NCBI RefSeq assembly: GCF_018847975.1
Contig: NZ_CP072597.1
Span: forward strand, 4,875,001 to 4,939,000
Length of the DNA: 64,000 nt
Reading direction: 5' to 3'
Origin: Lysobacter sp. K5869
Lineage (GTDB): Bacteria > Pseudomonadota > Gammaproteobacteria > Xanthomonadales > Xanthomonadaceae
The position numbers were made by a program, and so were the translations under genes. The notes below the pieces were generated by a model. The model saw nothing but the letters and a program-made list of their open reading frames with translations. It did no database searches and was not told the origin of the DNA. How positions within the stretch are numbered: position 1 is the stretch's first letter; each line of letters opens with the position of its first letter. Below, piece after piece: positions 18,366 to 27,590 of the stretch.

Positions 18366-19274
18366 TCAATCGTCGGCGCCCAAGGCCGCGGGCAACTCCG
18401 CCGCGAGGAAATCGACGAACGCGCGCAGCTTGGCCGGCAAGTGGCGGCCGGTGGCGTACACCGCATGCACGTGGCGCGGCGGTTGGCGATGCTGCGGCAG
18501 CAGTTCGCGCAAACGCCCGTCGGCGATCGCGGGCGCCGCCACGAACGCCGGCAGGCTGCCGACGCCGTGGCCGTCGATCAGCAGATCGCGCAGCAACAAA
18601 CTGTTGTTGGCCGCGACCCGCGGCGCCGGCAGGGTGAACTCGCGCTCGCCGTCGGCGCCGCGCAGCTGCCATGCGCGCGGCGATTCGGACAGGCTGTAAC
18701 CGAGCAAGGCATGGCCGCACAGTTCCTGCGGTTCGCGCGGTTCGCCGTGGCGTTGCAGGTAGGAAGGCGCGGCGCACAGCAGTTGTTCGACCCGTCCCAG
18801 CCGGCGCGCGATCAGGCTCGAATCCTCCAACTCCGCGCGCAGCCGCACCGCCACGTCGAAGCCCTCGCCGACCAAGTCGACGACGCGATCGTCCAGCGCG
18901 AGATCCAGACGCAGATGCGGATGCGCGCGCAAAAACCGGCTCAGCAACGGCGACAGCACGCACAGGCCGAACGACAGCGGCGCGTTGACCCGCAACAGCC
19001 CGTCGATCCGCTCGGAGCCTTCGCGCACGCGCCGCTCCAGCGCGTCGATCTCGTCGAGCAAGCGCACGCACTCGGCGAAGTACAGCCGCCCGCCGTCGGT
19101 GAGGCTCATGCTGCGCGTGGTGCGCTGGAGCAGCACCGTGTCCAGCCGCGCTTCGAGCTGGCGCACCTGCTTGCTCAAGCCGGCGGCCGACAAGGCCAGA
19201 TCGTCGGCGGCGCGGGCGAAGCTGCCGAGCTCGACCACGCGGCGAAAGCTGCGCATCAGCGCGAGTTGATCCAT
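18366..19274 (-). CDS. LysR-family transcriptional regulator
   Basis: 302 residues. The N-terminal winged helix-turn-helix (about 1-60: MDQLALMRSFRRVVELGSFA, then AAGLSKQVRQLEARL) is followed by a periplasmic-binding-protein-like effector domain from about residue 90. It belongs to the large CrgA/DsdC-like set that often regulates neighbouring oxidoreductase or hydrolase genes. The ligand is unknown. It is on the same strand as the cyclase-family gene. Confidence 0.9.
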   Translation of the reverse strand: MDQLALMRSFRRVVELGSFARAADDLALSAAGLSKQVRQLEARLDTVLLQRTTRSMSLTDGGRLYFAECVRLLDEIDALERRVREGSERIDGLLRVNAPLSFGLCVLSPLLSRFLRAHPHLRLDLALDDRVVDLVGEGFDVAVRLRAELEDSSLIARRLGRVEQLLCAAPSYLQRHGEPREPQELCGHALLGYSLSESPRAWQLRGADGEREFTLPAPRVAANNSLLLRDLLIDGHGVGSLPAFVAAPAIADGRLRELLPQHRQPPRHVHAVYATGRHLPAKLRAFVDFLAAELPAALGADD

Positions 19275-19372
19275 GCGGTGGCCGCCATCGTGCGTTCGGG
19301 GCGGCCATGATGCCGCCGCCGGCGCTCAGCGGCCAGCGCGCGGATCGCGCGTCCCGCCGCGCGGCGGGACGC

Positions 19373-21382
19373 TCAGCCCGCCGCGCCTTCCAATACGCCG
19401 AGACGGCGCGGCAGCGCGGCCGGCGCGCTCGGCGCGATCTCGGCCGCAATCGCCAGCGCGGCCGGCGCCGGCGCCGCGGCGAAGCGATGCCGCTCCAGCC
19501 AGGCCTGGAACATCAGCACGTTCCACAAATGGGTATGCCACTTGCGCTCGCCGGCCTGGAATTCGTTCCACACCGTGCGGATCGCGCGCGGGTCGAAGTG
19601 GCCTTCGCGGCGCAGGCGCGATTCGTCCAGCAAGGCCTCGGCCCACTCGCGCAGCGGCCCGCGCAGCCAGCGCGAAACCGGCGCGCCGAAGCCGGTCTTG
19701 GGGCGGTAGATCAGCTTGTTCGGCAGGTAGCGTTCGAGCAGGCGCTTGAGCACGTATTTCTGTTCGCCGCGATGGTGCTTGAGCGCGGTCGGCAGCGACC
19801 AGGCGAATTCGATCACGCTGCGGTCCAGCAGCGGCGAGCGCGTCTCCAGACCGCAGGCGCTGCCGGCGCGGTCGATCTTGGTGAGGATGCCGTTGGGCAG
19901 GTCCATGCGGAAATCGAGGTATTGCACGCGGTCGGCGGCGTCGCCGACCGGCAGGTGGCCGTCGCGGTCGCGGAACAGCGTCGCCGGCTCGCAGGCGCCG
20001 GGCACCGCGGCGGCCGGGTCGCGCCAGCGCGACACCCGTTGCAGGTAGTGGTCTTCGACCCGCTGCGCGCCGAGCTCGGCCCACAGCGCGCGCACGCCGC
20101 CCAGGCGCGCGCGCTCGGCCTCGCCGCCGCTGCGGCGCGGCGCCAGCCGGCGCAGCGACGCCGGCACGCGTTCGTTCCAGCGCGCGTTGCGCACCGCGCG
20201 GCAATACGCGGAATGGCCGAAGAACAGTTCGTCGCCGCCGTCGCCGGTCAGCGCGATGGGGCTGCGCCGCGCCACCAGTTCGCTGGCGATCAGGGTCGGC
20301 ACCTGCGAGGAATCGGCGAAGGGCTCGCACCACACGTCCGGCAAGCGGTCGATCGCTTCCAGCGCTTCGCGCCCGCCGACGCGGTGTTCGGTATGGCGGG
20401 TGCCGAGCGCGCGCGCCACCGCGCGCGCCCAGTCGCTTTCGTCGTGGCGGTCGTCGTCGAAGCCGATGGCGTAGGTGTCGACCGGCGTGGAGGACTGCGC
20501 CTGCATCATCGCCGTCACCAGCGAGGAATCGGTGCCGCCGGACAGGAACGCGCCGACCGCGACCGGCGCGCGCATGCGCGCGGTCACCGCCTGCTGCAGC
20601 AGGATTTCGAGTTGATCGACGGCCTCGTCGGCGCCGATGTCGCCGCGCAGCTCGACCGCCTCGGCCATGCGCTGGCGCGGGCACCAGTAGGTCTGCGCGT
20701 CGCGCTCGGGATGGTGCCCGCTCGCGCCCGCGCGCAAGGCCGCGAAGCTCATGCGCAGCAAGGTGCCCGGAGCGAGCTTGAACACGCCGCAATGGATCGA
20801 GTACGGCGCGGGAATGTAGTCGTAGCGCAGCAGCAGGCTCAGCGCGTCGCGGTCCACCGGCGCGTCGAAGCCCGGCAGCCGGTGCAGCGCCTTGAGCTCG
20901 GAGGCGTAGGCGAAATCGCCGTCGACCCAGCCGTAGTACAGCGGCCGCTCGCCGACCCGGTCGCGGGCCAGCCACAGCTGCCGCTCCTGGCGGTCCCACA
21001 GGCTCAGCGCGAACGCGCCGTCGCAGCGCGCCAGCGCGCGGCGCAGGCCCCAGCGCACGATCGCGCCGAGCATCAGCTCGGCGTCGCTGGCCTGCGGGCC
21101 GACCGCGTTGAGCGCGACCAGCGCGCGATGCAGCGAGTCGCGCTCGTACAGCGCGCCGTCCATGCTCAGCAGATAACGGCCGTCGGCGCTGGCGACCGGT
21201 TGCGCAGCGCCCTGGCGCTCGCGGCAGTGCGCCATCGCGACGCCGGCGGCGGCGTCGCTCCAGACTTCGTGCGCGTACGCGCCGCGATGCTGCAAGGCGT
21301 GGATCATCGAACGCAGGCAATACCGCAGGCGTTCGTCCTCCCAATCCGGCTGCGCGCGCCACACCCCGGCCAAGCCGCTCAT
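19373..21382 (-). CDS. Asparagine-synthetase-like amide ligase without the glutaminase cysteine
   Basis: 669 residues from the ATG at 21382, which has GGAGG 6 bases upstream. The N-terminal glutaminase domain begins MSGLAGVWR: the nucleophile Cys2 found in AsnB enzymes is Ser. The NGEIYN glutamine-binding motif reads DGALYE. The C-terminal synthetase domain is intact, with the ATP pyrophosphatase loop FLSGGTDSSLV, GDGGDELFFGH and KTGFGAPVSRWLRG. It should activate a carboxylate as the AMP ester and may use ammonia or another amine, as in beta-lactam synthetases. No lasso or NRPS genes are nearby. An exopolysaccharide-type AsnB with a decayed domain is the alternative. Confidence 0.82.
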   Translation of the reverse strand: MSGLAGVWRAQPDWEDERLRYCLRSMIHALQHRGAYAHEVWSDAAAGVAMAHCRERQGAAQPVASADGRYLLSMDGALYERDSLHRALVALNAVGPQASDAELMLGAIVRWGLRRALARCDGAFALSLWDRQERQLWLARDRVGERPLYYGWVDGDFAYASELKALHRLPGFDAPVDRDALSLLLRYDYIPAPYSIHCGVFKLAPGTLLRMSFAALRAGASGHHPERDAQTYWCPRQRMAEAVELRGDIGADEAVDQLEILLQQAVTARMRAPVAVGAFLSGGTDSSLVTAMMQAQSSTPVDTYAIGFDDDRHDESDWARAVARALGTRHTEHRVGGREALEAIDRLPDVWCEPFADSSQVPTLIASELVARRSPIALTGDGGDELFFGHSAYCRAVRNARWNERVPASLRRLAPRRSGGEAERARLGGVRALWAELGAQRVEDHYLQRVSRWRDPAAAVPGACEPATLFRDRDGHLPVGDAADRVQYLDFRMDLPNGILTKIDRAGSACGLETRSPLLDRSVIEFAWSLPTALKHHRGEQKYVLKRLLERYLPNKLIYRPKTGFGAPVSRWLRGPLREWAEALLDESRLRREGHFDPRAIRTVWNEFQAGERKWHTHLWNVLMFQAWLERHRFAAAPAPAALAIAAEIAPSAPAALPRRLGVLEGAAG

Positions 21383-21501
21383 GCGCGCCTCCGGGTGGAA
21401 CGAGGATGGTGACGGTTGCGGGTCGCGAGAGTCATCGGGCGCGCTCGGCGGGAGGAAGACGCGGCGGAAGCGGCGCGGCCGCTTCCGCCGACGGGGTCGG
21501 A

Positions 21502-22122
21502 TCAGAAGCGGTACATCACGCTCAGGCTGGCTTCGCCGGTCTTGATGTCGTCGGCGCCGGCCTTGCGGCGGAAGCTGCCGCCGTCGGCCTTGCTCAGGCC
21601 GGTCAGTTCCAGACGCGCGGCGAAGCGGTCGTTGAACCAGTAGTTGGCGCCGACGCCGAGGCTGGCGAGGTTGACCGTTTCGCTGGCCTTGCTCAGGCCG
21701 ACCGCGCCGCGGACCGGGCTGAATTCGTTGCGCGCGCGGCCGACCGACGCCTTGCCGAACACCTCGAAGCGCTCGCCGATCGGGAGGATGCCCAGCGCGC
21801 TGAGCTGCAGCGAACGGGTGTCGTAATCGCCGACGCCGCGACGGCTGACGTCGCCGAACATGTCGTGGTACGAGCCTTCCAGGGCGAAATACTGGTTGAA
21901 GCGATAGCCGCCGCCGAGCACCAGGCTGGCGCCGGTCTTGTCCTGGCTGCGCTTCTGGCCGGCCGGCAGCGCCGAGCGCTTGGCGTCCCATTGGGTCATC
22001 GCGGCGCCGACGCCGCCGAACACGTAGAAACCCTCGCGGTCGCCGGCGCCCTGGGCGCTGGCGGCGGTGGAGAGGCAAAGCGCCAGCGCGGCGGCGCCGA
22101 GCGCGAACAGCTTGCGTTGCAT
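21502..22122 (-). CDS. Outer-membrane beta-barrel protein, OmpA/OmpX-like
   Basis: 206 residues with a signal peptide ending AASAQG. The mature part alternates polar and hydrophobic residues as in an eight-stranded barrel (FYVFGGVGAAM, LVLGGGYRFNQYFALEGSY, LGVGANYWFNDRFAARLEL) and ends in the barrel signature SLSVMYRF with C-terminal Phe. Its position 120 bp upstream of the Cys-less ligase, on the same strand, is suggestive but not proof of a joint role. Confidence 0.88.
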   Translation of the reverse strand: MQRKLFALGAAALALCLSTAASAQGAGDREGFYVFGGVGAAMTQWDAKRSALPAGQKRSQDKTGASLVLGGGYRFNQYFALEGSYHDMFGDVSRRGVGDYDTRSLQLSALGILPIGERFEVFGKASVGRARNEFSPVRGAVGLSKASETVNLASLGVGANYWFNDRFAARLELTGLSKADGGSFRRKAGADDIKTGEASLSVMYRF

Positions 22123-22370
22123 GGGGGTGGAACTCCGTCGTGGGGGGACGGAACCATGCTGCGGGGGCGCCGCAATGGCGTCAGTTGCAGTATCTGGGCG
22201 CGCTGGTGACCGCGGGCGACGCTCGGTAACGGAGTGTTACCGCGAGGGCGGGGGTTGGCGGAATCGCGCTGAAACGAACGCGGCCGGCCGAGAGACCGGC
22301 CGGCCGCGGGGAATGCAAACGATGTCGCTCCGCCGGTTTCGCGCGGCGCAACGCCCGGATGCGCGCGATG

Positions 22371-23741
22371 TCAGTCGGCGGGCAGATCGATGCGGAAGCA
22401 GGCGCCGCCCAGCGCGGAATCGCCGACGCTGGCGCGGCCGCCGTGCTTCTCGGCGACCACGCGCACCAAGGCCAAACCCAGGCCGAAGCCCTCGGGATGC
22501 TTGCGCAACTGCGCGAACGGCTGGAACACGCGTTCGCGCTCGGCTTCGGGCACGCCTTCGCCGTCGTCGTCCACGCACAGCGCGTGACCATCGTCGCTGC
22601 GCCGCACGCTCACCGCCACGCGCGTGCGCGCATGGCGCAGTGCGTTGCCGATCAAGTTGCGCAGCGCCAGCTCCAGCGCTTCGTGATTGGCCGACAGGCG
22701 CTCGACGCCGCCGCTGTCGAAACTCAGCAGCAACGGCGGCTCGGGCTCGAACAAATCGGCCAGATCGGCGAACAGCGCGTTGACCGGCACCGGCGCGCGC
22801 TCGATCCCGACCATGCGCCCGATCCGCGCGTAGGCGACGCTGTGCGAAGCCAAATGCTCCAGACGCTGGATGTCGATCTCCAGGCCTTCGCGCAAATGCG
22901 CGCGCTCCTCGTCGCCGGAGGCCTGTTCCAGCATCTCCAGACCGAAGCGCATGCGCGCCAGCGGCGTGCGGATCTCGTGCGCGACGGCCTGAGCCAGGAT
23001 GCGCTGGCTTTCCAGCACCTGCTGCACCTGCCCGGCCATGTGGTTGAGCGCGTGGCCGAGCGGATTGACCAGCCGCGTGGTGACCTCCGGCGCGCGCGCG
23101 TCCAGCTCGCCCGCGCTCAGCGCCTCGGCGGTGGTGCGCAGTCGGCGCAGATCGCGCCAGAAGCGGTAGACCAGGAAATACAGCGGCAGCGCGATGGCGA
23201 GGAAGTACATCGCCAGGATCACGATCGAATCGATCAGATCCAGGTCGCTCCACGGCACGCCCTGCACCATCACATCGTCGAAATCGCCCAGCGCCACCGC
23301 CTGATCGCTGCCGGGCAGGCGCTGATAGGTGTAGGCCTCGTCCTCGCTCTCCATCACCACTTCGCCGCGCAGCACGCGTTCGTACTCGCGCGCGGTGAGG
23401 GTCTGGCGCAGTTCGTCCAGCAGCGCCAGCCGCACCGGATAGGCGAAACGCTGGCTCAGGTCCTCGCTCAGCGCCGGCCACTCCTCGCGCGGCGTTTCCA
23501 GGTAGCGCTGTTCGATCAGGTAATGGGTGCCGCGCAACTGCGCTTCGCCGTAAGCGCGGCTGTTCTCCGAGGTGATGCTCAGCCACGCGGAGATGCCGCC
23601 GACCACGATCACCGCGTAGATCAGCACCACGATCAGGTAATAGCGCACGAACAGGCCGAAATGGCCTTGCTTGGCGTGGTCGCGCCGGGACAGGTCCGGC
23701 TTGCGCGGCCACAGCCGGCGCAGCCAAGGCGGCGCGCTCAT
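22371..23741 (-). CDS. Sensor histidine kinase, RstB-like
   Basis: 456 residues. Membrane segments lie at about 30-52 and 170-190, with a periplasmic sensor of about 115 residues between them. A HAMP linker follows, then the H-box HEIRTPLARMRFGLEML, the N-box NLIGNALRHARTRV, DDDGEGVP and a GLGLALVRVV G-box. The ATG at 23741 overlaps the regulator's stop codon by four bases (ATGA), so the two are translationally coupled. The signal is unknown; the nearest outer gene is the barrel protein. Confidence 0.93.
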   Translation of the reverse strand: MSAPPWLRRLWPRKPDLSRRDHAKQGHFGLFVRYYLIVVLIYAVIVVGGISAWLSITSENSRAYGEAQLRGTHYLIEQRYLETPREEWPALSEDLSQRFAYPVRLALLDELRQTLTAREYERVLRGEVVMESEDEAYTYQRLPGSDQAVALGDFDDVMVQGVPWSDLDLIDSIVILAMYFLAIALPLYFLVYRFWRDLRRLRTTAEALSAGELDARAPEVTTRLVNPLGHALNHMAGQVQQVLESQRILAQAVAHEIRTPLARMRFGLEMLEQASGDEERAHLREGLEIDIQRLEHLASHSVAYARIGRMVGIERAPVPVNALFADLADLFEPEPPLLLSFDSGGVERLSANHEALELALRNLIGNALRHARTRVAVSVRRSDDGHALCVDDDGEGVPEAERERVFQPFAQLRKHPEGFGLGLALVRVVAEKHGGRASVGDSALGGACFRIDLPAD

Positions 23742-24427
23742 TCCCAGGCGGCTCGATTGAACAGATAGCCCTTGCCGCGCACGGTCTTGATCCGCTCGGG
23801 CTCCTCGGCCAGATCGCCGAGCTTGCGCCGCAAGCGCGAGATGCGCGCGTCGATGGAGCGGTCCAATCCGTCGAACTGGATGCCGCGCAACGCCTGCAGC
23901 AAATCGTCGCGGCTGAGGATCTGGCCGGCGCGGCCGGCCAGCAGCACCAGCAAGTCGAATTCGGCCGTGGTCAGATCGATGCGCACCTCGCGCAGGGTCG
24001 CCTCGCGGGTTTCGCAATCGATGCGCAGCTGGCCGAAGCGAAGCACGCGGCCGTTCTGGCGCGCGGCATGGTCGCGGCGCAGGTGCGCGCGCAAACGCGC
24101 CAGCAGCACCCGCGGCTCGATCGGCTTGCCGATGTAATCGTCCGCGCCCAGTTCCAGGCCCAGCACCTGGTCGATGTCGTCGGTGCGCGCGGTCAGCATG
24201 CAGATCACCCCGGCGTAGCGCGAACGCACCGCGCGGCAGATCTCGAAACCGTCCTGGCCGGGCAGCGACAGGTCCAGCAGCACCACCGCCGGCTGCAGTT
24301 CCAGGATCGCGGCGACCGCGCGCGCGCCGTCGGTTTCCAGGGCCACGTCGTAACCGTGTTTGCCCAAGTAATTGGCTACCAGCGAGCCAAGGCGTTCGTC
24401 GTCTTCGATCAGCAGGATGTCGGTCAT
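23738..24427 (-). CDS. OmpR-family response regulator, RstA-like
   Basis: 229 residues. The receiver domain starts MTDILLIEDDERLG with acidic D10/D11, the phospho-acceptor D in VVLLDLSLPGQDGF (about residue 54) and K in GKPIEPR. The winged-helix output domain ends TVRGKGYLFN. ATG at 24427. It overlaps the downstream kinase gene by ATGA. Confidence 0.94.
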   Translation of the reverse strand: MTDILLIEDDERLGSLVANYLGKHGYDVALETDGARAVAAILELQPAVVLLDLSLPGQDGFEICRAVRSRYAGVICMLTARTDDIDQVLGLELGADDYIGKPIEPRVLLARLRAHLRRDHAARQNGRVLRFGQLRIDCETREATLREVRIDLTTAEFDLLVLLAGRAGQILSRDDLLQALRGIQFDGLDRSIDARISRLRRKLGDLAEEPERIKTVRGKGYLFNRAAWE

Positions 24428-24796
24428 AACCACGGAGCCGGGAGTCCGAGCGCGCCCGCGCTGCGGACGTGCGCCGCGCCGCGGCGCGGGGCCCGGCGGA
24501 AAGCGGTCAAGTATTGCCCGCCGGCCGACAGTTGAATCGTTCGCGCCCCCCGCCGCTTCAGCCGGAAGTCGGAGACCTGACTGATTGGGGGCGCCTCGTT
24601 CAGGCTGGCGGGCGCGCCGGGGCGGCGGGCCGGGAGCGCGAAACGCGCCGATTTTCGGCCGATCCGTCGATCGACAAAAAACGCGGAATCGCGCGCGTGG
24701 GCGAAAGCGCAAGCAACCGCGGCGCATCGCTTTCGCCAGCGACGCCGGCGCGTGCGGACAACCGGCGCGGCTTCCGCGCGGTTTCTCGCGGCCAAC
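24428..24796. other. Upstream region of the RstBA-like pair
   Basis: About 370 bases between the regulator start and the tRNA-Leu terminator. The open frames here look like shadows. It should hold the two-component promoter; no motif is clear. Confidence 0.45.
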
Positions 24797-24824
24797 AAAA
24801 AACCCCGCTTTCGCGGGGTTTTTT
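24797..24824 (-). terminator. Terminator after tRNA-Leu
   Basis: AAAAAACCCCGC, TTTC and GCGGGGTTTTTT form a perfect stem with tracts on both sides, 33 bases beyond the tRNA 3' end on the minus strand. Confidence 0.85.
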
Positions 24825-24857
24825 ATCGCTTCGTCGCTTCGCGCCGAAGCTGTGTAG

Positions 24858-24942
<85 letters not shown>

Positions 24943-25103
24943 CTTCCGCTTCGTTGCCGATGAACCGGCGCCGCTGCGAGGAGGCGTATGTTGCGTTGCG
25001 GCGCCCCGCCTGTCAACGATTATTTGTAACTTTTTTTACCCATCCGCTCCGCGCCGTCGCGCGCGCCCGTCGCCGGCGGCGCGCGACGGGCGGACGATGC
25101 GGC

Positions 25104-25859
25104 TCACAACGCGATGCTGCCGCGCGCCACCACCGGCCCGGTCGGTACGCCGTTCGGCGCGCCGCCCTTGGGTTCGAGGGTGATCGCCAGGGTCGCGCCG
25201 GCGGCGAGCTTGGCCACCGCCTCGGCCGGGACCTTCACCGAGTCGGCCCATTCGGTCGAGATCAGGCCGAGCGAGCGCGGCGGCTCGCCCTTGGGAATCA
25301 GCCACAGCTCGGCGACGCGGCCCTGCGGATCGTGCGGCGCCGGCACCGGCATGGTCATGACCTTGGCGTGGCGCTGATCGATCGACGCCAGCCAGCCGGC
25401 GCTGCCGTCGTCGCGCGCCAGGCGGGTGACCGGGAACGCGGGCTGATGCTCGATCATGATCGGCGGCTGCTGCGCCAGCGGCGGCGCGACCGGCGCCGGC
25501 GCGCGGCCGGTCCACACCGCCACCACGGCCAGCGCCGCGGCGGCCGCGGCAGCGCCGCGCCAGAAGCCGGCGCTGTGCCACAGCCCGCGCGGACGCTCCT
25601 CGCCCACCGGCGACCAGCCCAGGCGCACGCGCAAGCGCGGCCACAGCTGCGCGGGCGCGGCGACCGGCTCGATCTCTTCCAGCAAGGCCGCCAGCCGTTG
25701 CTGCCACTCGTGGACCAAGCGCGCGAACGCGGGATCGGTCTCGATGCGCAGTTCGGCGAGCCGGCGCTCGCGTTCGTTCAAGACGCCCAGCACGTACTCG
25801 CCGGCCTGCACGTCGGCGCTGGGCGGTTCGCGGTCGATGTCGTGTTCGCGAATGTCCAT
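25104..25859 (-). CDS. Anti-sigma factor, RskA family
   Basis: 251 residues. An N-terminal cytoplasmic sigma-binding segment (AGEYVLGVLNERERR, with FARLVHEWQQRLAALLEEIEP) is followed by one membrane helix at about 100-117 and a periplasmic RskA domain (VWTGR to ELWLIPKGEPPRSLG). The family inhibits an ECF sigma factor until it is proteolysed. Its gene starts 4 bases after the sigma gene ends, so they form one operon. Confidence 0.92.
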   Translation of the reverse strand: MDIREHDIDREPPSADVQAGEYVLGVLNERERRLAELRIETDPAFARLVHEWQQRLAALLEEIEPVAAPAQLWPRLRVRLGWSPVGEERPRGLWHSAGFWRGAAAAAAALAVVAVWTGRAPAPVAPPLAQQPPIMIEHQPAFPVTRLARDDGSAGWLASIDQRHAKVMTMPVPAPHDPQGRVAELWLIPKGEPPRSLGLISTEWADSVKVPAEAVAKLAAGATLAITLEPKGGAPNGVPTGPVVARGSIAL

Positions 25860-25863
25860 CGGC

Positions 25864-26445
25864 TCAGCGCTCCAGGCACGCGCGCAGTTGGATCAGCCCG
25901 CGCCGGATCCAGCTCTTGACGCTGCCCAGCGGCGAGCCGGTGCGCTGGGCCAGTTCCTCGTAGGTACAGCCGTCGAAGAACGCGGTGCGGATCAGGCCGC
26001 GCCGGCGCGCGTCGAGTTCGTCCAGGCAGCGGCGCAGGCGTTCGCGGTCGTCCTCGCTCTCCGCGCGCGCCGACGGCGTCGGCGCGGCGTCGGCGATCTC
26101 GTCCATCAGCTCCAGCGGCGCGCGCCGCAGCGACGGCAGCGCGCGCAGGCGGTCGATGGCCTTGTTGCGCGCGATCATCGCCAGCCACACCGCGGCGCTG
26201 GCGCGGCCGGCGTCGAACTGGCCGGCCTTGCGCCAGACCGTGGCGTAGACCTCTTGCAGCACGTCCTCGGCCTCGGCGCGCTCGGGCAGCACGCGCAAGC
26301 ACACGCCGAACAGGCGCGAGGAGGTGTCGCGATACAGCCGCTCGAACGCGGCGCGGTCGCCGCGCGCGATCGCGCCGAGCAATTCGGCGGTGGGGTCGTC
26401 GGCGGCGTCGGGGAATGCGGACTGCGTGGCCGTGATTTCGGTCAT
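25864..26445 (-). CDS. ECF sigma factor, SigK/RpoE-like
   Basis: 193 residues from the ATG at 26445; the frame continues upstream but the family N terminus fits this start. Region 2 spans about 25-90 (AFERLYRDTSSRLFGVCLRV, DVLQEVYATVWRKA, AMIARNKAIDRLR) and region 4 about 130-190 (CLDELDARRRGLIRTAFF, TYEELAQRTGSPLGSVKSW). It is immediately followed by the RskA-type anti-sigma gene, the usual arrangement. Confidence 0.94.
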   Translation of the reverse strand: MTEITATQSAFPDAADDPTAELLGAIARGDRAAFERLYRDTSSRLFGVCLRVLPERAEAEDVLQEVYATVWRKAGQFDAGRASAAVWLAMIARNKAIDRLRALPSLRRAPLELMDEIADAAPTPSARAESEDDRERLRRCLDELDARRRGLIRTAFFDGCTYEELAQRTGSPLGSVKSWIRRGLIQLRACLER

Positions 26446-26801
26446 CTGCGCCTCGAAAGTGCGCGCCGGCTCGGCGCGCGAATGCGGGGATTTTAGCCAG
26501 CGCGCGGGCCGATTCGGCAAACCTGCGCGCGGCGGCGGAGGGGGCCCGGCGGGATCGCCCGCATCCCTCGCCGCGCGCGGCCGAAGCGGCGGCGAGGGCC
26601 GGCGGGCGATGGCGATGGGCGGAAACGGCATGCGCGGACTCGGTCGCGGGCGCGGCCCGGGGCGTTGTCGGGGATACGGACCGCGGCGGCGTGCGGATGC
26701 GCCGCGCGGCTTGCTGCGCGCGCGGCCGCGGGCTATGGTCCCGGCACACCCCAACGCGGGCGGCGCCGTAAGCGCCGCCCGCTCTTGCTTTGGAGCCCAC
26801 G
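26446..26801. other. Divergent promoter region, sigma operon / rnk
   Basis: About 355 bases, extremely GC-rich, without a convincing gene. It must hold the promoters for the sigma/anti-sigma operon (minus) and rnk (plus). The only clear structure is the hairpin just before rnk. Confidence 0.5.
26756..26782 (+). promoter_or_regulatory. Perfect 11-bp hairpin before rnk
   Basis: GCGGGCGGCGC and GCGCCGCCCGC enclose a five-base loop (CGTAA) and are followed by TCTTGCTTT; the rnk ATG is 19 bases beyond the stem. It could be an attenuator or leader structure. The T-rich tail is interrupted, so full termination is uncertain. Confidence 0.5.
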
Positions 26802-27239
26802 ATGAACGAGCGCCACCTGCCCCACCCCGCCGGCCTGCCGCCGCCCCTGATCGTTTCGCGCCTGGATTGCGAACGTTTGGAAGAACTGTTGGACACCCCG
26901 CAGACCGCCGGCCTGGACACCAGCGGCCTGCGCCGCGAACTCGAACGCGCCGAACTGCGCGAACCCGCGCAGATGCCGGGCGATGTGATCACGATGAATT
27001 CGGTGATCCGCTTCGCCGACGAAAGCACCGGCGAAGAGCGCGAAGCCGCGCTGGTCTACCCGCGCGACGCCGACGGCGGCGCGCAACGCATCTCGATCCT
27101 GGCCCCGGTCGGCAGCGCCCTGCTCGGCCTGCGCGTGGGCGCGAGCATCCAATGGCCGCTGCCGGGCGGACGGCATGTGTCGCTGCGCGTGCTGGGGCTG
27201 CGGTATCAGCCCGAAGCGGCGGGCGATCTGCATCGCTGA
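26802..27239 (+). CDS. rnk: Regulator of nucleoside diphosphate kinase
   Basis: 145 residues from the ATG at 26802; an in-frame TTG 12 bases earlier is less likely given GGAG just upstream. An N-terminal Rnk coiled-coil segment (LIVSRLDCERLEELL) is followed by a GreA/GreB C-terminal-type domain (VITMNSVIRFAD, ISILAPVGSALLGLRVG). Rnk proteins bind RNA polymerase through a GreA-like fold and influence Ndk and alginate levels in Pseudomonas. Confidence 0.9.
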   Translation: MNERHLPHPAGLPPPLIVSRLDCERLEELLDTPQTAGLDTSGLRRELERAELREPAQMPGDVITMNSVIRFADESTGEEREAALVYPRDADGGAQRISILAPVGSALLGLRVGASIQWPLPGGRHVSLRVLGLRYQPEAAGDLHR

Positions 27240-27590
27240 AGCCGGACGCGGGGTCGCGTTTCGTGGGTAGGAGCGGCGTGAGCCGCGATCCGACGAAGCG
27301 ACGCAGCCCTGCCGCGATCTCCCGAAGCGCTTAGTCTTCCGTCGCCGTTCCGGCGCGAACCTCGCGCTCGCAATTCCAGCGAAAGCTCCCCTACCCGTCA
27401 TTCCGGCGAAAGCCGGAATCCATTTTGATGTTGCTTTCTCTCTTACGACGATGAGAGCAACGGCAAGGGCAAAATGGATTCCGGCTTTCGCCGGAACGAC
27501 GGGGGTGGGAGTCGGGGTTTGGGGAAGCAAAGCGGAGCCGCGTCGCCTCGGGCTGTCGCGGCTTACGCCGCTCCTACACGCGGGCCGCAA
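27240..27590. repeat. Nested REP region between rnk and the CusS-like kinase
   Basis: The whole gap is repeats. An outer inverted pair of REP-B elements lies at 27267-27290 (GTAGGAGCGGCGTGAGCCGC) and 27556-27577 (reverse orientation). Inside it is an inverted pair of REP-A elements at 27396-27427 and 27470-27501. It separates two converging genes. Confidence 0.85.

Noticed and set aside
19373..22122. Lasso-peptide or beta-lactam cluster around the Cys-less AsnB-like gene
   Set aside because: No precursor peptide, leader peptidase or other biosynthetic gene is visible on either side; the neighbours are a barrel protein and a LysR regulator.
24428..24796. Open frames upstream of the RstA-like gene
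   Set aside because: Rich in Arg and Ala without a ribosome binding site or family resemblance.
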